Shown: one piece after another, positions 45,960 to 53,507 of the stretch | Numbering within the stretch: the stretch's first letter is position 1 | How the letters are laid out: every line of letters starts with the position of its first letter | NCBI RefSeq assembly: GCF_011605345.1 | Contig: NZ_JAAOXM010000017.1 | Location: 1-64,000, forward strand | Length of the DNA stretch: 64,000 bases | Direction of reading: 5' to 3' | Source of the DNA: Burkholderia sp. D-99 | GTDB taxonomy: Bacteria; Pseudomonadota; Gammaproteobacteria; Burkholderiales; Burkholderiaceae | Translations under genes and position numbers: made by a program | Notes under the pieces: generated by a model | Told to the model about the DNA's origin: nothing | What the model saw: the letters and a program-made list of their open reading frames with translations, nothing else | Database searches by the model: none

Positions 45960-46269
45960 TGCCGGACTTCCTCCTTGTGCGGAGGCGCTTGGCTGTTTTC
46001 TCGTAGCGCAGAATGTCCTCGATGCTGTCCAGCTTTGGCTGGAACAGGCCTTCGAGCTCCTTGATTCGGCCAAGCGCCATCGCCACCCGGACCACGGCCT
46101 CGAAGCCCACATTGCGCCCGGCTTCCAGGTTGGACACGGTGTTGGTTGCAATGCCGGCACGCCCGGCCAGATCGGCTTGCGTCATGCCCAGAGCCAAACG
46201 CTCGGTGCGCAAGCGCTCGCAGAGTCGCTTGACGACCTCACTCGGCTTGCTGAAGCTTAAATCCAGCAT
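45952..46269 (-). CDS. hipB: HipB-family antitoxin, XRE-type repressor
   Basis: This is a 105-residue DNA-binding antitoxin read from ATG 46269 (MLDLSFSKPSEVVKRL), with CGGGACAC upstream; ATG 46287 would add six residues. A still longer frame from 46338 is excluded because it would begin within the promoter. The HTH is at about residues 15-70 (LRTERLALGMTQADLAGRAG; IATNTVSNLEAGRNVGFEAV). The basic C-terminal tail (KRLRTRRKSGNA) probably contacts HipA. The overlap with hipA couples their translation, with the antitoxin first. Confidence 0.9.
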   Translation of the reverse strand: MLDLSFSKPSEVVKRLCERLRTERLALGMTQADLAGRAGIATNTVSNLEAGRNVGFEAVVRVAMALGRIKELEGLFQPKLDSIEDILRYEKTAKRLRTRRKSGNA

Positions 46270-46290
46270 AGTGTGTCCCGTTTCCATTCT

Positions 46291-46339
46291 GTGCCGGTTA
46301 ACACCCAAAATTATAGAATTAACGGCACTTCCGCTCAAG
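46291..46339 (-). promoter_or_regulatory. hipBA promoter and probable HipB operator
   Basis: On the minus strand TTGAGC (46333-46338) and TATAAT (46310-46315) are separated by 17 bp. An inverted repeat flanks the -10 box: GTGCC-g-GTTAA (46291-46301) and TTAACGGCAC (46319-46328). Binding there would block the promoter, giving the autorepression usual for hipBA. Confidence 0.7.
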
Positions 46340-46472
46340 GAACTTAATTCCTTTATTTTGCGTCTTATCGGAAAAATTCACTGAGCAGCCACAACATATT
46401 GGAGTTAATCAGCTCCGTACCAGAGGGGCGCGGATCAGACCGCCCCGGGTTGCGCTGACATTCCGGGGCAAT

Positions 46473-46508
46473 CCGGAGACGGTCTGACGACGGCGGGCGT
46501 GCTGCCCG
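46473..46508. repeat. Right direct repeat of the hipBA cassette
   Basis: This is a second copy of the betA 3' end (codons PETV and the stop codon, without the gene) with one mismatch to 44423-44458. The sequence just before it, ending GGGGCAAT, does not continue the betA homology. Confidence 0.85.
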
Positions 46509-46515
46509 GTCGCCC

Positions 46516-46556
46516 AAAAAGAAACGCCGCCGACGGTTCCCGTCGGCGGCGTTTTT
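46516..46556. terminator. Bidirectional terminator next to the phosphatase gene (right copy)
   Basis: AACGCCGCCGACGG pairs with CCGTCGGCGGCGTT, with A-runs before and T-runs after. It ends 11 bp from the phosphatase stop codon. It was probably the original shared terminator of betA and the convergent phosphatase operon. Confidence 0.85.
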
Positions 46557-46566
46557 CCTTTCCGGC

Positions 46567-47151
46567 TCAGCCGTTGTTGACCTCTTGCCGCAACCGCTCG
46601 ACGTCCACGCGCTTCAGGTAGTTCGTGATGTTCTGCCAGATCGGATGGAACCCGTAGCCGCCGTGCTGCAGCTCGTCGAGCGCCTGCTCGCGCGTCCAGC
46701 CCTGGTACACCATCCGGTACAACGCCGACACGAGGCCGGTACGATCGGCGCCGTGCTGGCAGTGGATCAGCACCGGGCCGTCCTGGTCGGCCGTACGCAG
46801 CGCCTTCAGCGCCGCGACCATGTCTTCGTCGCGGATGTCCCATGTGTTGATCCGGATGCGCTGCATCTTGATCTGCGTGCCGGCCAGAATCGTGTCGTCC
46901 GCGTGAAACGAACGGAAGCTGATGACCTTGCGAATGCCGAGCTTCTGCAACTCCGGCACATCCGCGCGCGACAGCTGGGCGCTGCGGTACAGCGTCGGCG
47001 TGATGCGGTGCAGGTTGTTCACATGCGCATCGGTCACGCCCTGCGCCCATTTGATCGGCCGGGCGGACACCTCGGAGGCCGGGTCCGCCTGGGCCGGCTG
47101 CACGAGCCCGGCAAGCGTGACGGCGATCGCGGCAATGAAGGCGATTTTCAT
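46567..47151 (-). CDS. Exported dual-specificity/tyrosine phosphatase-like protein
   Basis: This is a 194-residue protein. Residues 1-22 are a signal peptide (ending PAQA before DPASEV), so it acts in the periplasm. The PTP loop is HCQHGADRTG, with Cys131 and Arg137 at CX5R, and a candidate general acid Asp lies in TWDIRDED (105-110). Bacterial phosphatases of this kind can act on protein, phosphoinositide-like or phospholipid substrates. It is the third gene of an operon with a lipid glycosyltransferase and a small membrane protein, which makes a lipid-phosphate substrate attractive (inference). Confidence 0.87.
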   Translation of the reverse strand: MKIAFIAAIAVTLAGLVQPAQADPASEVSARPIKWAQGVTDAHVNNLHRITPTLYRSAQLSRADVPELQKLGIRKVISFRSFHADDTILAGTQIKMQRIRINTWDIRDEDMVAALKALRTADQDGPVLIHCQHGADRTGLVSALYRMVYQGWTREQALDELQHGGYGFHPIWQNITNYLKRVDVERLRQEVNNG

Positions 47152-47157
47152 GTCGGT

Positions 47158-47652
47158 TCAATAGAATGCGCGCTTGCGCTCACGGGACAGGATGAACAGC
47201 ACGATCGCGGCCGCGCTCATGGTCCAGTAGTCGGTCGGCGCCACGCCGAGCCAGTGGATATGCCACGGCACGTTGGCCGGATTGAAGCGGGCCAACCCGT
47301 ACGCCGGATTCAGCACGAACCACAGGAAATCCTCGGTCAGCCAGAACACCATGATGCACGCGATGATCCGCGCTTCGATGCGCCACGACCACCGCGCGTT
47401 GAAGATGGGCGGCAGGTGGAAGAATAGCGCGACGAACGGAAACACCCACGCGTGGTAGCCGGTCATCGGCCGCCCGCCCCAGAAGATGTCGAGCAGCCAG
47501 TGATGCTCGATGCGCCACGTCGGCAGGTTGGCCGCCCAGCCAGCGCTGCCTTCGATCTGGATCTCCACGTTCGCGAAGAAATACGCGAGCAGCACGACCC
47601 ACGCGACGACGAACAACGTATGGCGCGTCGGCACAAAACGCGCGACGCTCAT
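47158..47652 (-). CDS. Small polytopic membrane protein of the glycolipid-like operon
   Basis: This is a 164-residue protein with about four helices (TLFVVAWVVLLAYFFANVEI; AWVFPFVALFFHLPPIF; IIACIMVFWLTEDFLWFVL; MSAAAIVLFILS). The start overlaps the glycosyltransferase stop (ATGA) and the stop lies 6 bp before the phosphatase start, so all three are coupled. Trp- and His-rich loops (EHHWLLDIFWGG; WHIHWLG) are striking. I do not recognise the family; a partner or anchor for the two enzymes is possible. Confidence 0.82.
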   Translation of the reverse strand: MSVARFVPTRHTLFVVAWVVLLAYFFANVEIQIEGSAGWAANLPTWRIEHHWLLDIFWGGRPMTGYHAWVFPFVALFFHLPPIFNARWSWRIEARIIACIMVFWLTEDFLWFVLNPAYGLARFNPANVPWHIHWLGVAPTDYWTMSAAAIVLFILSRERKRAFY

Positions 47653-48791
47653 GCGGCGGGCTCCAGGCCCAGCACGCGATCGAGCACGAAGCGGCCGGCG
47701 AGCGGCCGGCCGAGCGGCGCGAGACGGCGGCGCATGTCGGCGAGACGCTCCGGCGTCTGCAGCAACGCGCGGATCCGGTAGACGAGCGCGTCGTCGTCGA
47801 TCGCCTTCAGCGCGACACCCTGTTCGAGCAGGAAATCCGCATTGCGCTCTTCCTGGCCCGGAATCGGTGAGTTGACGATCATCGGCAACTGCATCGCGAG
47901 GCATTCGGACGTCGTCAGGCCGCCCGGCTTCGTGATGACGAGGTCGGCGCAGGCCATCAGGCGCTCGACCTGCTGCGTGAAGCCCTGCGGAAACAACCGG
48001 CCCGGATGCTGCACGGCCAATTTCTGCAACGACGCGAGCATCGCCTTGTTCTTGCCGGCCAGCGCAATCAGCTGGAAGTCGGCATCCATCTCGAGCAGCC
48101 GCGTCGCCAGCACGTCGAGCCCGCCGAGGCCCGCGCCGCCGGACATCATCAGGAACGTTGGCCGCGCGGGATCGAGGCCGAACTCGGCCGCGCAGGCCGC
48201 GCGATCGAGCGGCTGGCCGAACGCCGGCATGATCGGGATGCCGCTGACGTGCACCGTTTCAGGCGCCATGCCGCGGGCATGCATGCGCCACGCGATCTCG
48301 TCGTTGGCCGCGAAGTAGCCGCGCATGTTCGGCACGACCCACATGCTGTGCAGGTCGAAATCGGTGACCTGCACCCACACCGGCGTGTCGACGCGTGCCT
48401 TGCGGATCTCGCGCGACAGCAGTTCGGCCGGCAGGAAGTGCGTGCAGATGATCGCATCCGGGCGCTGCCGTTCGATCTCGGCGAGCAGCTTCCGGCAATT
48501 GAGCCGCTCGATCGCGCGCCGGATCTTCTGCGACGGCGCGGCGGGATCGACTTCGTCCGTCTTCTGGTACAGGTAGCCCCACAGCGCCGGCTGGCTGCTG
48601 ACGAGTTTGATGTAGAGATCGGTGTACAGCTTGCGGAAGCCGGTGGACACGAAATCCATCACGTCCAGGTGGGTGGCTTCGATGCCGGCGGGATGGTGAT
48701 CGGCGAACGCGCGGATCGCTTCGGCCGCTCGGGTATGGCCGGCGCCGGCGCTGACGCTCAGGAGGAGGATCTTCTTGCTTTGCTTTGACAT
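47649..48791 (-). CDS. MGDG synthase/MurG-type lipid glycosyltransferase
   Basis: This is a 380-residue GT-B enzyme starting at ATG 48791 (MSKQSKKILLLSVSAGAGHTRAAEAIR). The N-terminal MGDG-synthase domain (SAGAGHTRAA; LVSSQPALWGYLYQKTD) and the C-terminal donor site (MMSGGAGLGGLD; DLVITKPGGLTTSECLAMQLP) match diacylglycerol glycosyltransferases. It is the first gene of a three-gene coupled operon. A monoglycosyl-diacylglycerol product, possibly for membrane remodelling, is a reasonable guess; donor sugar and acceptor cannot be read from the sequence. Confidence 0.85.
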   Translation of the reverse strand: MSKQSKKILLLSVSAGAGHTRAAEAIRAFADHHPAGIEATHLDVMDFVSTGFRKLYTDLYIKLVSSQPALWGYLYQKTDEVDPAAPSQKIRRAIERLNCRKLLAEIERQRPDAIICTHFLPAELLSREIRKARVDTPVWVQVTDFDLHSMWVVPNMRGYFAANDEIAWRMHARGMAPETVHVSGIPIMPAFGQPLDRAACAAEFGLDPARPTFLMMSGGAGLGGLDVLATRLLEMDADFQLIALAGKNKAMLASLQKLAVQHPGRLFPQGFTQQVERLMACADLVITKPGGLTTSECLAMQLPMIVNSPIPGQEERNADFLLEQGVALKAIDDDALVYRIRALLQTPERLADMRRRLAPLGRPLAGRFVLDRVLGLEPAA

Positions 48792-49287
48792 CTGACTGAC
48801 CGTTTCGATGAAGAGGGTCCGGATGCAGGTTCGCGGCCGCGCTCTCACACGGCGGCTGTTTGTATCCGGCTTACAACAAGCTTGGCAGATCTATGGTGAT
48901 GCGGGCGGGCGGTGACATCGAAGCGATCGCCGGCATCGTCTGCGGCATCATACTGCGTTCGGGCGATGGCACCGGAATCGTGGGGCACGGGCAGGCTGGG
49001 TGGTTTGGCGTTTGGCGTTTGGCGTTTGGCGTTTGGCGTTTGGCGTTTGGCGTTTGGCGTTTGGCGTTTGGCGTTTGGCGTGCGGCCAGTGTAGACGCTG
49101 ACGGCATGACGGCTCGGCGCGCCGCCTCCTGATGCCCGTTCGCGCGTGCGAACGGGGTCCGGCATGTGAACGCGAACAGGATACGCAGGATGCGCGTGCG
49201 CGAGTCATTTGGAATCCTCTCTGATCGATTCGGGAGAGGATTCGGCAAAGCCGGGCGTCAACCGGCCTTGTCCCAGTGTTCGCCGAA
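48792..49287. other. Intergenic region carrying a heptanucleotide repeat
   Basis: This is 496 bp upstream of the glycosyltransferase operon. It contains the 77-bp tandem repeat at 49004-49080 and no supported gene. Frames through the repeat simply translate it. Confidence 0.6.
49004..49080. repeat. Tandem repeat, 11 copies of TTTGGCG
   Basis: Eleven perfect, uninterrupted 7-bp units are present. The array is 213 bp upstream of the glycosyltransferase start on its promoter side and about 208 bp from the end of the orphan gene at 49288. The length is likely to vary between strains. Confidence 0.97.
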
Positions 49288-50382
49288 TCAGGGTACTACG
49301 ACGTCCCGCTTCCGCATCCGCTTCCCGCGGACGATCGGGTTCCATCGCGACGTCAGGCTCATTGCGCCACGCAGGTGATCGAATGCGACGTCCTCCTTCG
49401 GCCCGAAGCGGCTGACCGCCGGCCACGCGAGCACATGATCGAGCCACGCCTGCCACTCGTCACCATGAAAACGGCGACCGATTTCTCGCACGGCGTCGTC
49501 CGGTGCTGCGATCACGATGCCCGCCAGCAGGTAGTAAGCCCAAAAGCTGCCCGCGCCGACGAGTTGATCCAGCCTGCACACAGATAACGCCGCGAGCAGC
49601 CCGTCCACCGACGCGAGATCGGCACGATGCGTGCGGATCGCCTGCGCAACGAGATTGTGCTGACCTCCATACGCGGCGATGGAGGCCCCATTGCCGGCGG
49701 CGAGCACGGCCGAGAACATCACGAGCGCGGCCATCTCGTCGATGCGCGATGCATCGTCGCGCGGCCCGCACACGCGCAGCACAATCGCGTCGATGACGGC
49801 GCCAGGCATGGCCGACGTTTCTCCACTCGCCGCCGCGACGACGGCGAGCCTCTCTCTCAGGTTGTTCGCAGGCGGCGGGTCGTCCGGCGCGCCCCTTTCA
49901 TGTGCGGTGCATGCGCCGGCATCGCCCTCGCTGCATTCGACACCACGGGCAATCCGCTCGAGCGCGGCCCAGCCGACATCGGGGTCGTCGAATGCACATG
50001 CATCGATCACACCGTGCGCGGTGTCGAACACCACGCGCGAACCGGGGCAACTGCGTTCGGCTTCGGCGAGTTGCTGCATCGAAGGCACATGCGAGCATGC
50101 ACCGCGCGGGTCGGTCAGGTCGCATGCACAGGCGCCGCCGTCCGATGCGATCCACGGTGCGAGCCCGTGAAGAACGGCCGCTGCGTCATGAGACAGATTC
50201 ACGCCTGTCCGCATCCGTATCGCATGCGACACGGCGACGGTCGTGTCGCCGGCATCGGCCGCCATCGTTGCGCAAGCGGCAGCGTCGAGATGATCGATCA
50301 GGTACTGCAACCACGCGGCCGTGCGCAGCCGGTCAGGCGTCGCGCCGCGGGCATCACCATACTTTGCTGGATCGGTAAGCAT
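49288..50382 (-). CDS. Hypothetical protein, 364 residues, cysteine-rich first half
   Basis: I do not recognise this protein. It has no signal peptide. The first 170 residues contain many Cys (ACATMAAD; CACDLTDPRGAC; ERSCPGS; VIDACAF; VECSEGDAGAC). The second half is helical and hydrophobic in places (MAALVMFSAVLAAGNGASIAAYGGQ; GSFWAYYLLAGIVIAAP) and ends in a basic tail (RGKRMRKRDVVVP). Start ATG 50382 gives MLTDPAKYGDARG. It lies 230 bp downstream of the PraB-like tandem genes on the same strand but is not obviously part of their unit. Confidence 0.7.
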   Translation of the reverse strand: MLTDPAKYGDARGATPDRLRTAAWLQYLIDHLDAAACATMAADAGDTTVAVSHAIRMRTGVNLSHDAAAVLHGLAPWIASDGGACACDLTDPRGACSHVPSMQQLAEAERSCPGSRVVFDTAHGVIDACAFDDPDVGWAALERIARGVECSEGDAGACTAHERGAPDDPPPANNLRERLAVVAAASGETSAMPGAVIDAIVLRVCGPRDDASRIDEMAALVMFSAVLAAGNGASIAAYGGQHNLVAQAIRTHRADLASVDGLLAALSVCRLDQLVGAGSFWAYYLLAGIVIAAPDDAVREIGRRFHGDEWQAWLDHVLAWPAVSRFGPKEDVAFDHLRGAMSLTSRWNPIVRGKRMRKRDVVVP

Positions 50383-50612
50383 GGGTCTTCCGGGATAGTT
50401 CTGGCCAATTGGAATTGTGTTGTTTCAATCGAATCGGACAGCGCGGCGCGCCGCGCCAGTCCTGCCTGTCCGCCCGGATCGGATCGCGACACGGGCGGTC
50501 AGCCGGCCGTCGCACCGATACGCGCGACGACACGAGTGCAACGAAGAGCGGGGCGCGTGCCTCACTTGACGCGCACGGCCCCGCGCGTGGAGATCACTCC
50601 GCTTCGCGACGC

Positions 50613-51116
50613 CTACTGAACGTGGAATTTCGGTGACGTCGTGAGCATCCCGGCAAACACGCAGTCTCGCGGCAGCAGAGCCTCATTGAATATCAGCGAC
50701 GAGTCAGAATCCCTCCATGTCGCCGCTATACGGCCCGGCCCACAAGATCCGAGCACCGAGACGGTCATTTGCGCGTTATTGATCGACAGTTGCGTCGTGC
50801 TATCCACCTGCCCCGCCCATGGTGACGCGCTACTCGCGGTGCTGACGAAATACGAGCATAACGGGGCCCCGGTGAACTGCGTTGACGTAATGTTGACGAT
50901 GCCAGTCGACGACATCGTGCCGTTAAACGTCGCGGTGCAGGCTGCCCAGATCGACCCTTTGCCAACGCGCATCACACCCGACGCGGAGAACGGTTCGCCG
51001 TTCGGATTCATCGATTGCCCATCCGCGCGCGAAACGGTCGCCGCAAACGCGGGCGCGGCGGAAATTGCCATGAATACCACTGCACCAACAAGCGATGCGA
51101 TCTGTCGAATTTTCAT
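50613..51116 (-). CDS. PraB-like exported protein, tandem copy 1
   Basis: This is a 167-residue secreted protein read from ATG 51116 (MKIRQIASLVGAVVFMAIS). The signal peptide ends near residue 25 (APAFA before ATVSRADG). The mature part is Ser/Thr-rich beta structure with four Cys (AACTATF; PLCSYF; GSCGPGR; RDCVFAG), probably two disulfides, and ends TTSPKFHVQ. The FSASG, CGP and PKF-type landmarks resemble the PraB alkane-oxidation activator family of Pseudomonas (from memory, not searched). It is one of three tandem copies of equal length. Confidence 0.82.
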   Translation of the reverse strand: MKIRQIASLVGAVVFMAISAAPAFAATVSRADGQSMNPNGEPFSASGVMRVGKGSIWAACTATFNGTMSSTGIVNITSTQFTGAPLCSYFVSTASSASPWAGQVDSTTQLSINNAQMTVSVLGSCGPGRIAATWRDSDSSLIFNEALLPRDCVFAGMLTTSPKFHVQ

Positions 51117-51298
51117 CTGTACGGCCCTCTCTCTTGATGTATGGCGGCCTTCCACGAGAAACGTGACCGCTCTGCCGAATGAATCAGGCCGCCGCGCCGA
51201 TACGCACGACGGCACGAAACCGTCGAATCTGCAAATACCCGCCGCACCTACCGCACGGCCCTCGCGCGCGGCGAGCATCCCGCGTCGCTCCGCGACAC

Positions 51299-51802
51299 TT
51301 ACTGCACGTGGAGCTTCGGCGACGCCGTGAACGTGCCAAGCAGCCTGCAATCCGGCGCCCAGTCGTTATCGTTGAACGTCAATGACGAATTCGAATCGTT
51401 CCATGTCGCCACGAGCTTGCTCGGCCCGCAGGGGCCAAGCACCGCGAAGGTCGCCTGTGCATTGTTGATCGAGAGCTGTGTCGCGCTATCCATCTGCCCT
51501 GTCCACGGCGAAACGCCGCTCGCTGAACTGCTGATCAGTTGGCACCAGCCGCCTCCGTTGAGCTGGGCCGACGTGATATTGACGATACCCGCCGGCGTAA
51601 TCGTCCCATTGAATATCACGGTGCAATTTGCGTTGATCGACTTTTTACCGAGCGCCGTGATCCCCGTCGCGGAAAACGGCTCGCCGTTCGGATTCATCGG
51701 CTGGCCGTCCACGCGCGAAACGGTCACTGCCAATGCAGGCGCGGCCGAAACCGCGGTCAATACCACCGCAGCAACAAGCGATGCGATCTGACGAATGTTC
51801 AT
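51299..51802 (-). CDS. PraB-like exported protein, tandem copy 2
   Basis: This is a 167-residue paralogue read from ATG 51802 (MNIRQIASLVAAVVLTAVS), with a signal peptide ending APALA. Compared with copy 1 the start (TVSRVDGQPMNPNGEPFSATG) and end (TASPKLHVQ) are conserved, while the middle differs (ITPAGIVNITSAQLNGGGWCQ). The four-Cys pattern is kept (NCTVIF; GWCQLI; GPCGPSK; PDCRLLG). The gene and its upstream spacer duplicate those of copy 1. It is probably cell-surface or extracellular. Confidence 0.82.
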   Translation of the reverse strand: MNIRQIASLVAAVVLTAVSAAPALAVTVSRVDGQPMNPNGEPFSATGITALGKKSINANCTVIFNGTITPAGIVNITSAQLNGGGWCQLISSSASGVSPWTGQMDSATQLSINNAQATFAVLGPCGPSKLVATWNDSNSSLTFNDNDWAPDCRLLGTFTASPKLHVQ

Positions 51803-51983
51803 CTGTACGACCCTCTCTCTTGATATTTGGCGGCCTTCCACGAGAAACGCGACCGCTCTGCCGAACGAATCCGGCCGCCGCGCCGATACGCACGACGGCA
51901 CGAACCCATCGAAACTGCAAATACCCGCCGCACCTACCGCACGGCCCTCGTGCACGGCGGGTACCCGCTTCGATCCGCGGCGC

Positions 51984-52487
51984 TTACTGCACGTGGAACT
52001 TCGGCGACGTCGCGACCGTGCCGCCCACCGTGCAGTCCGGCGTCAGCGTGGAGTTGTTGAACGTCAGCGACGAGTTCGGATCGCTCCACGTCGTGACGAC
52101 CTTGCTCGGCCCACAGGTGCCGAGCAGCGTGACGTTCACCTTCACGTTGTTGATCGACAGTTGCGTCGTGCTGTCGGCCTGCCCCGTCCACGGCGACGCG
52201 CTGCTCGCGCTGCCGCTGATCAGGCCGCACGTCGCGCCGCCCGAGAACGTCGTCGACGTGATGTTGACGATGCCCGTCGACGTGATCGTGCCGTTGAACG
52301 TCGCGTTGCAATTCGCGCTGATCGCCCCCTTGGAAAGGGCCGTCAGCCCCGTCGCCGAGAACGGCTCGCCGTTCGGGTTCATCGGCTGACCATCGGCCCG
52401 CGAAACGGTCACTGCGAAAGCAGGCGCGGCCGAAACCGCGGTGAAAGCCACTGCAGCAACAAGCGATACGATTTTGCGAATGCTCAT
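51984..52487 (-). CDS. PraB-like exported protein, tandem copy 3 (promoter-proximal)
   Basis: This is a 167-residue paralogue from ATG 52487 (MSIRKIVSLVAAVAFTAVS), with a signal peptide ending APAFA. It contains VSRADGQPMNPNGEPFSATG, NCNATFNG, TCGLIS, GTCGPSK and DCTVGG and ends TSPKFHVQ. Its leader differs from those of copies 1 and 2 and follows the OmpW gene by 121 bp, so it is probably the founder copy. Confidence 0.84.
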   Translation of the reverse strand: MSIRKIVSLVAAVAFTAVSAAPAFAVTVSRADGQPMNPNGEPFSATGLTALSKGAISANCNATFNGTITSTGIVNITSTTFSGGATCGLISGSASSASPWTGQADSTTQLSINNVKVNVTLLGTCGPSKVVTTWSDPNSSLTFNNSTLTPDCTVGGTVATSPKFHVQ

Positions 52488-52608
52488 TTGAACTGCCCCC
52501 TCTCTTCACAAATGGCGGCATGCCGCCAGGAACGCGACCGCCCGGCCGGAATGGTCCGGCCAGCCGGTCGCAGGAAGCCGCCGGCGCGCGTCATGCGCGC
52601 CGGACGGC

Positions 52609-53433
52609 TCAGAACTTGTAGGAAATCCCGACGAACGTGATCAGCGGATCGGCCTTCAGCCGTGTGCGCGTGGTGGCGAGCGTCGAACCGTCGGCCGCCT
52701 TGATCACGAGCGACGAGTAGGTCTTCAGCGGCATGTAGGTCAGCGTCGCCGTCACCCCCCAGTGCTTGTCGATTGCATAGCTCGCGCCGACGTTGTAGAC
52801 CGGCGTGAACGACGACGACGCCTTGCCCTCGACCGAAGTCGGCCCCGGCTTGCCGGCGCCGGCCGCGAGCACACTGCCGAGGTTCTGGTTGATGTCTCTC
52901 GCGAAGTTGCCGTTCAATTCGATGTTGCTGAACCAGCTGTAGGCCACGCCGATCCCGACGAACGGCCGGAACCGCGCCGTCGACGAGTTGAAGTAGTACT
53001 GCAGAATGATCGTGGGGCTCCACTGCCGTGCGTTCTTTACGGCCGGCTGGTTCGCCGGATCATCCATGTTGACGCTGCCGAGCGCACCGGCCGGGCCGGG
53101 CGGCTTGATCGTGCCGTGCCCGGTCAGCGTGAACTCGGGCGGCACACCAAGCACCGACGTCACCGCGATGTGGTCGGTGAAGAAGTGCGTGAGCGTCAGG
53201 CCGACCGTATCGGCGTTGTTGACGGTCAGGCTCGTGCCCGGTGACGTGAACGACCCGGGCAGGCGCAGCGGCCCGTTGATCGGCATGCTGGCGAGATTCG
53301 TCGTGAGCCCGTTGGTCGAATCCTGCGGCATGATGTGCAGCCAGCCCAGCGTCGCGACGTTGTCGCCCGCCTGCTGGGCCGATGCGAGCGTCGATACGCC
53401 TGCGACGACACCCGCGACAATCAGCTTCTTCAT
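52609..53433 (-). CDS. OmpW-family outer-membrane protein
   Basis: This is a 274-residue, eight-stranded barrel for small hydrophobic compounds. The signal peptide ends near residue 19 (STLASA before QQAGD). Family landmarks are DNVATLGWLHIMPQDS near the start, NADTVGLTLTHFFTDHIAV, RPFVGIGVAYSWFSNIELN, GASYAIDKHWGVTATLTYMPL and the C-terminal FVGISYKF with terminal Phe. It lies between the lipoprotein pair and the PraB-like genes. OmpW proteins beside hydrocarbon-related genes fit the PraB connection, but this is inference. Confidence 0.92.
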   Translation of the reverse strand: MKKLIVAGVVAGVSTLASAQQAGDNVATLGWLHIMPQDSTNGLTTNLASMPINGPLRLPGSFTSPGTSLTVNNADTVGLTLTHFFTDHIAVTSVLGVPPEFTLTGHGTIKPPGPAGALGSVNMDDPANQPAVKNARQWSPTIILQYYFNSSTARFRPFVGIGVAYSWFSNIELNGNFARDINQNLGSVLAAGAGKPGPTSVEGKASSSFTPVYNVGASYAIDKHWGVTATLTYMPLKTYSSLVIKAADGSTLATTRTRLKADPLITFVGISYKF

Positions 53434-53507
53434 GAAGTCTCCTTCTCATTCTGTCCGGGCGCCGCGCACCTTCGCGCGGCGCCGCCGTGTCTCCATCCAG
53501 GCGTGCG

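Larger units (their letters stand above)
44423..46508. mobile_element. Candidate 2-kb hipBA cassette inserted at the betA 3' end
   Basis: Direct repeats of 36 bp begin exactly 2050 bp apart. Each is followed by a similar terminator hairpin (AAACGCCGCCGAC in both), so the whole 3' junction of betA seems duplicated. The enclosed genes hipA and hipB look less G+C-biased than their neighbours and are unrelated to the flanking pathways. No integrase or transposase lies inside, so it is either a passenger cassette or the remnant of a larger island. Confidence 0.65.
50613..52487. repeat. Tandem triplication of a PraB-like gene
   Basis: Three genes of identical length have starts at 51116, 51802 and 52487, which is 686 and 685 bp apart. 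The spacers 51117-51298 and 51803-51983 are also highly similar, and a degraded spacer copy is visible near 50505-50560, so whole gene-plus-spacer units were duplicated. Confidence 0.88.

Noticed and set aside
49004..49080. CRISPR-like array
   Set aside because: The units are 7 bp with no spacers and no cas genes nearby; it is a simple tandem repeat.
48860..49132. Frames through the heptanucleotide repeat (AFGVWRL repeats)
   Set aside because: They only translate the repeat; similar frames exist on both strands and none has a start signal.
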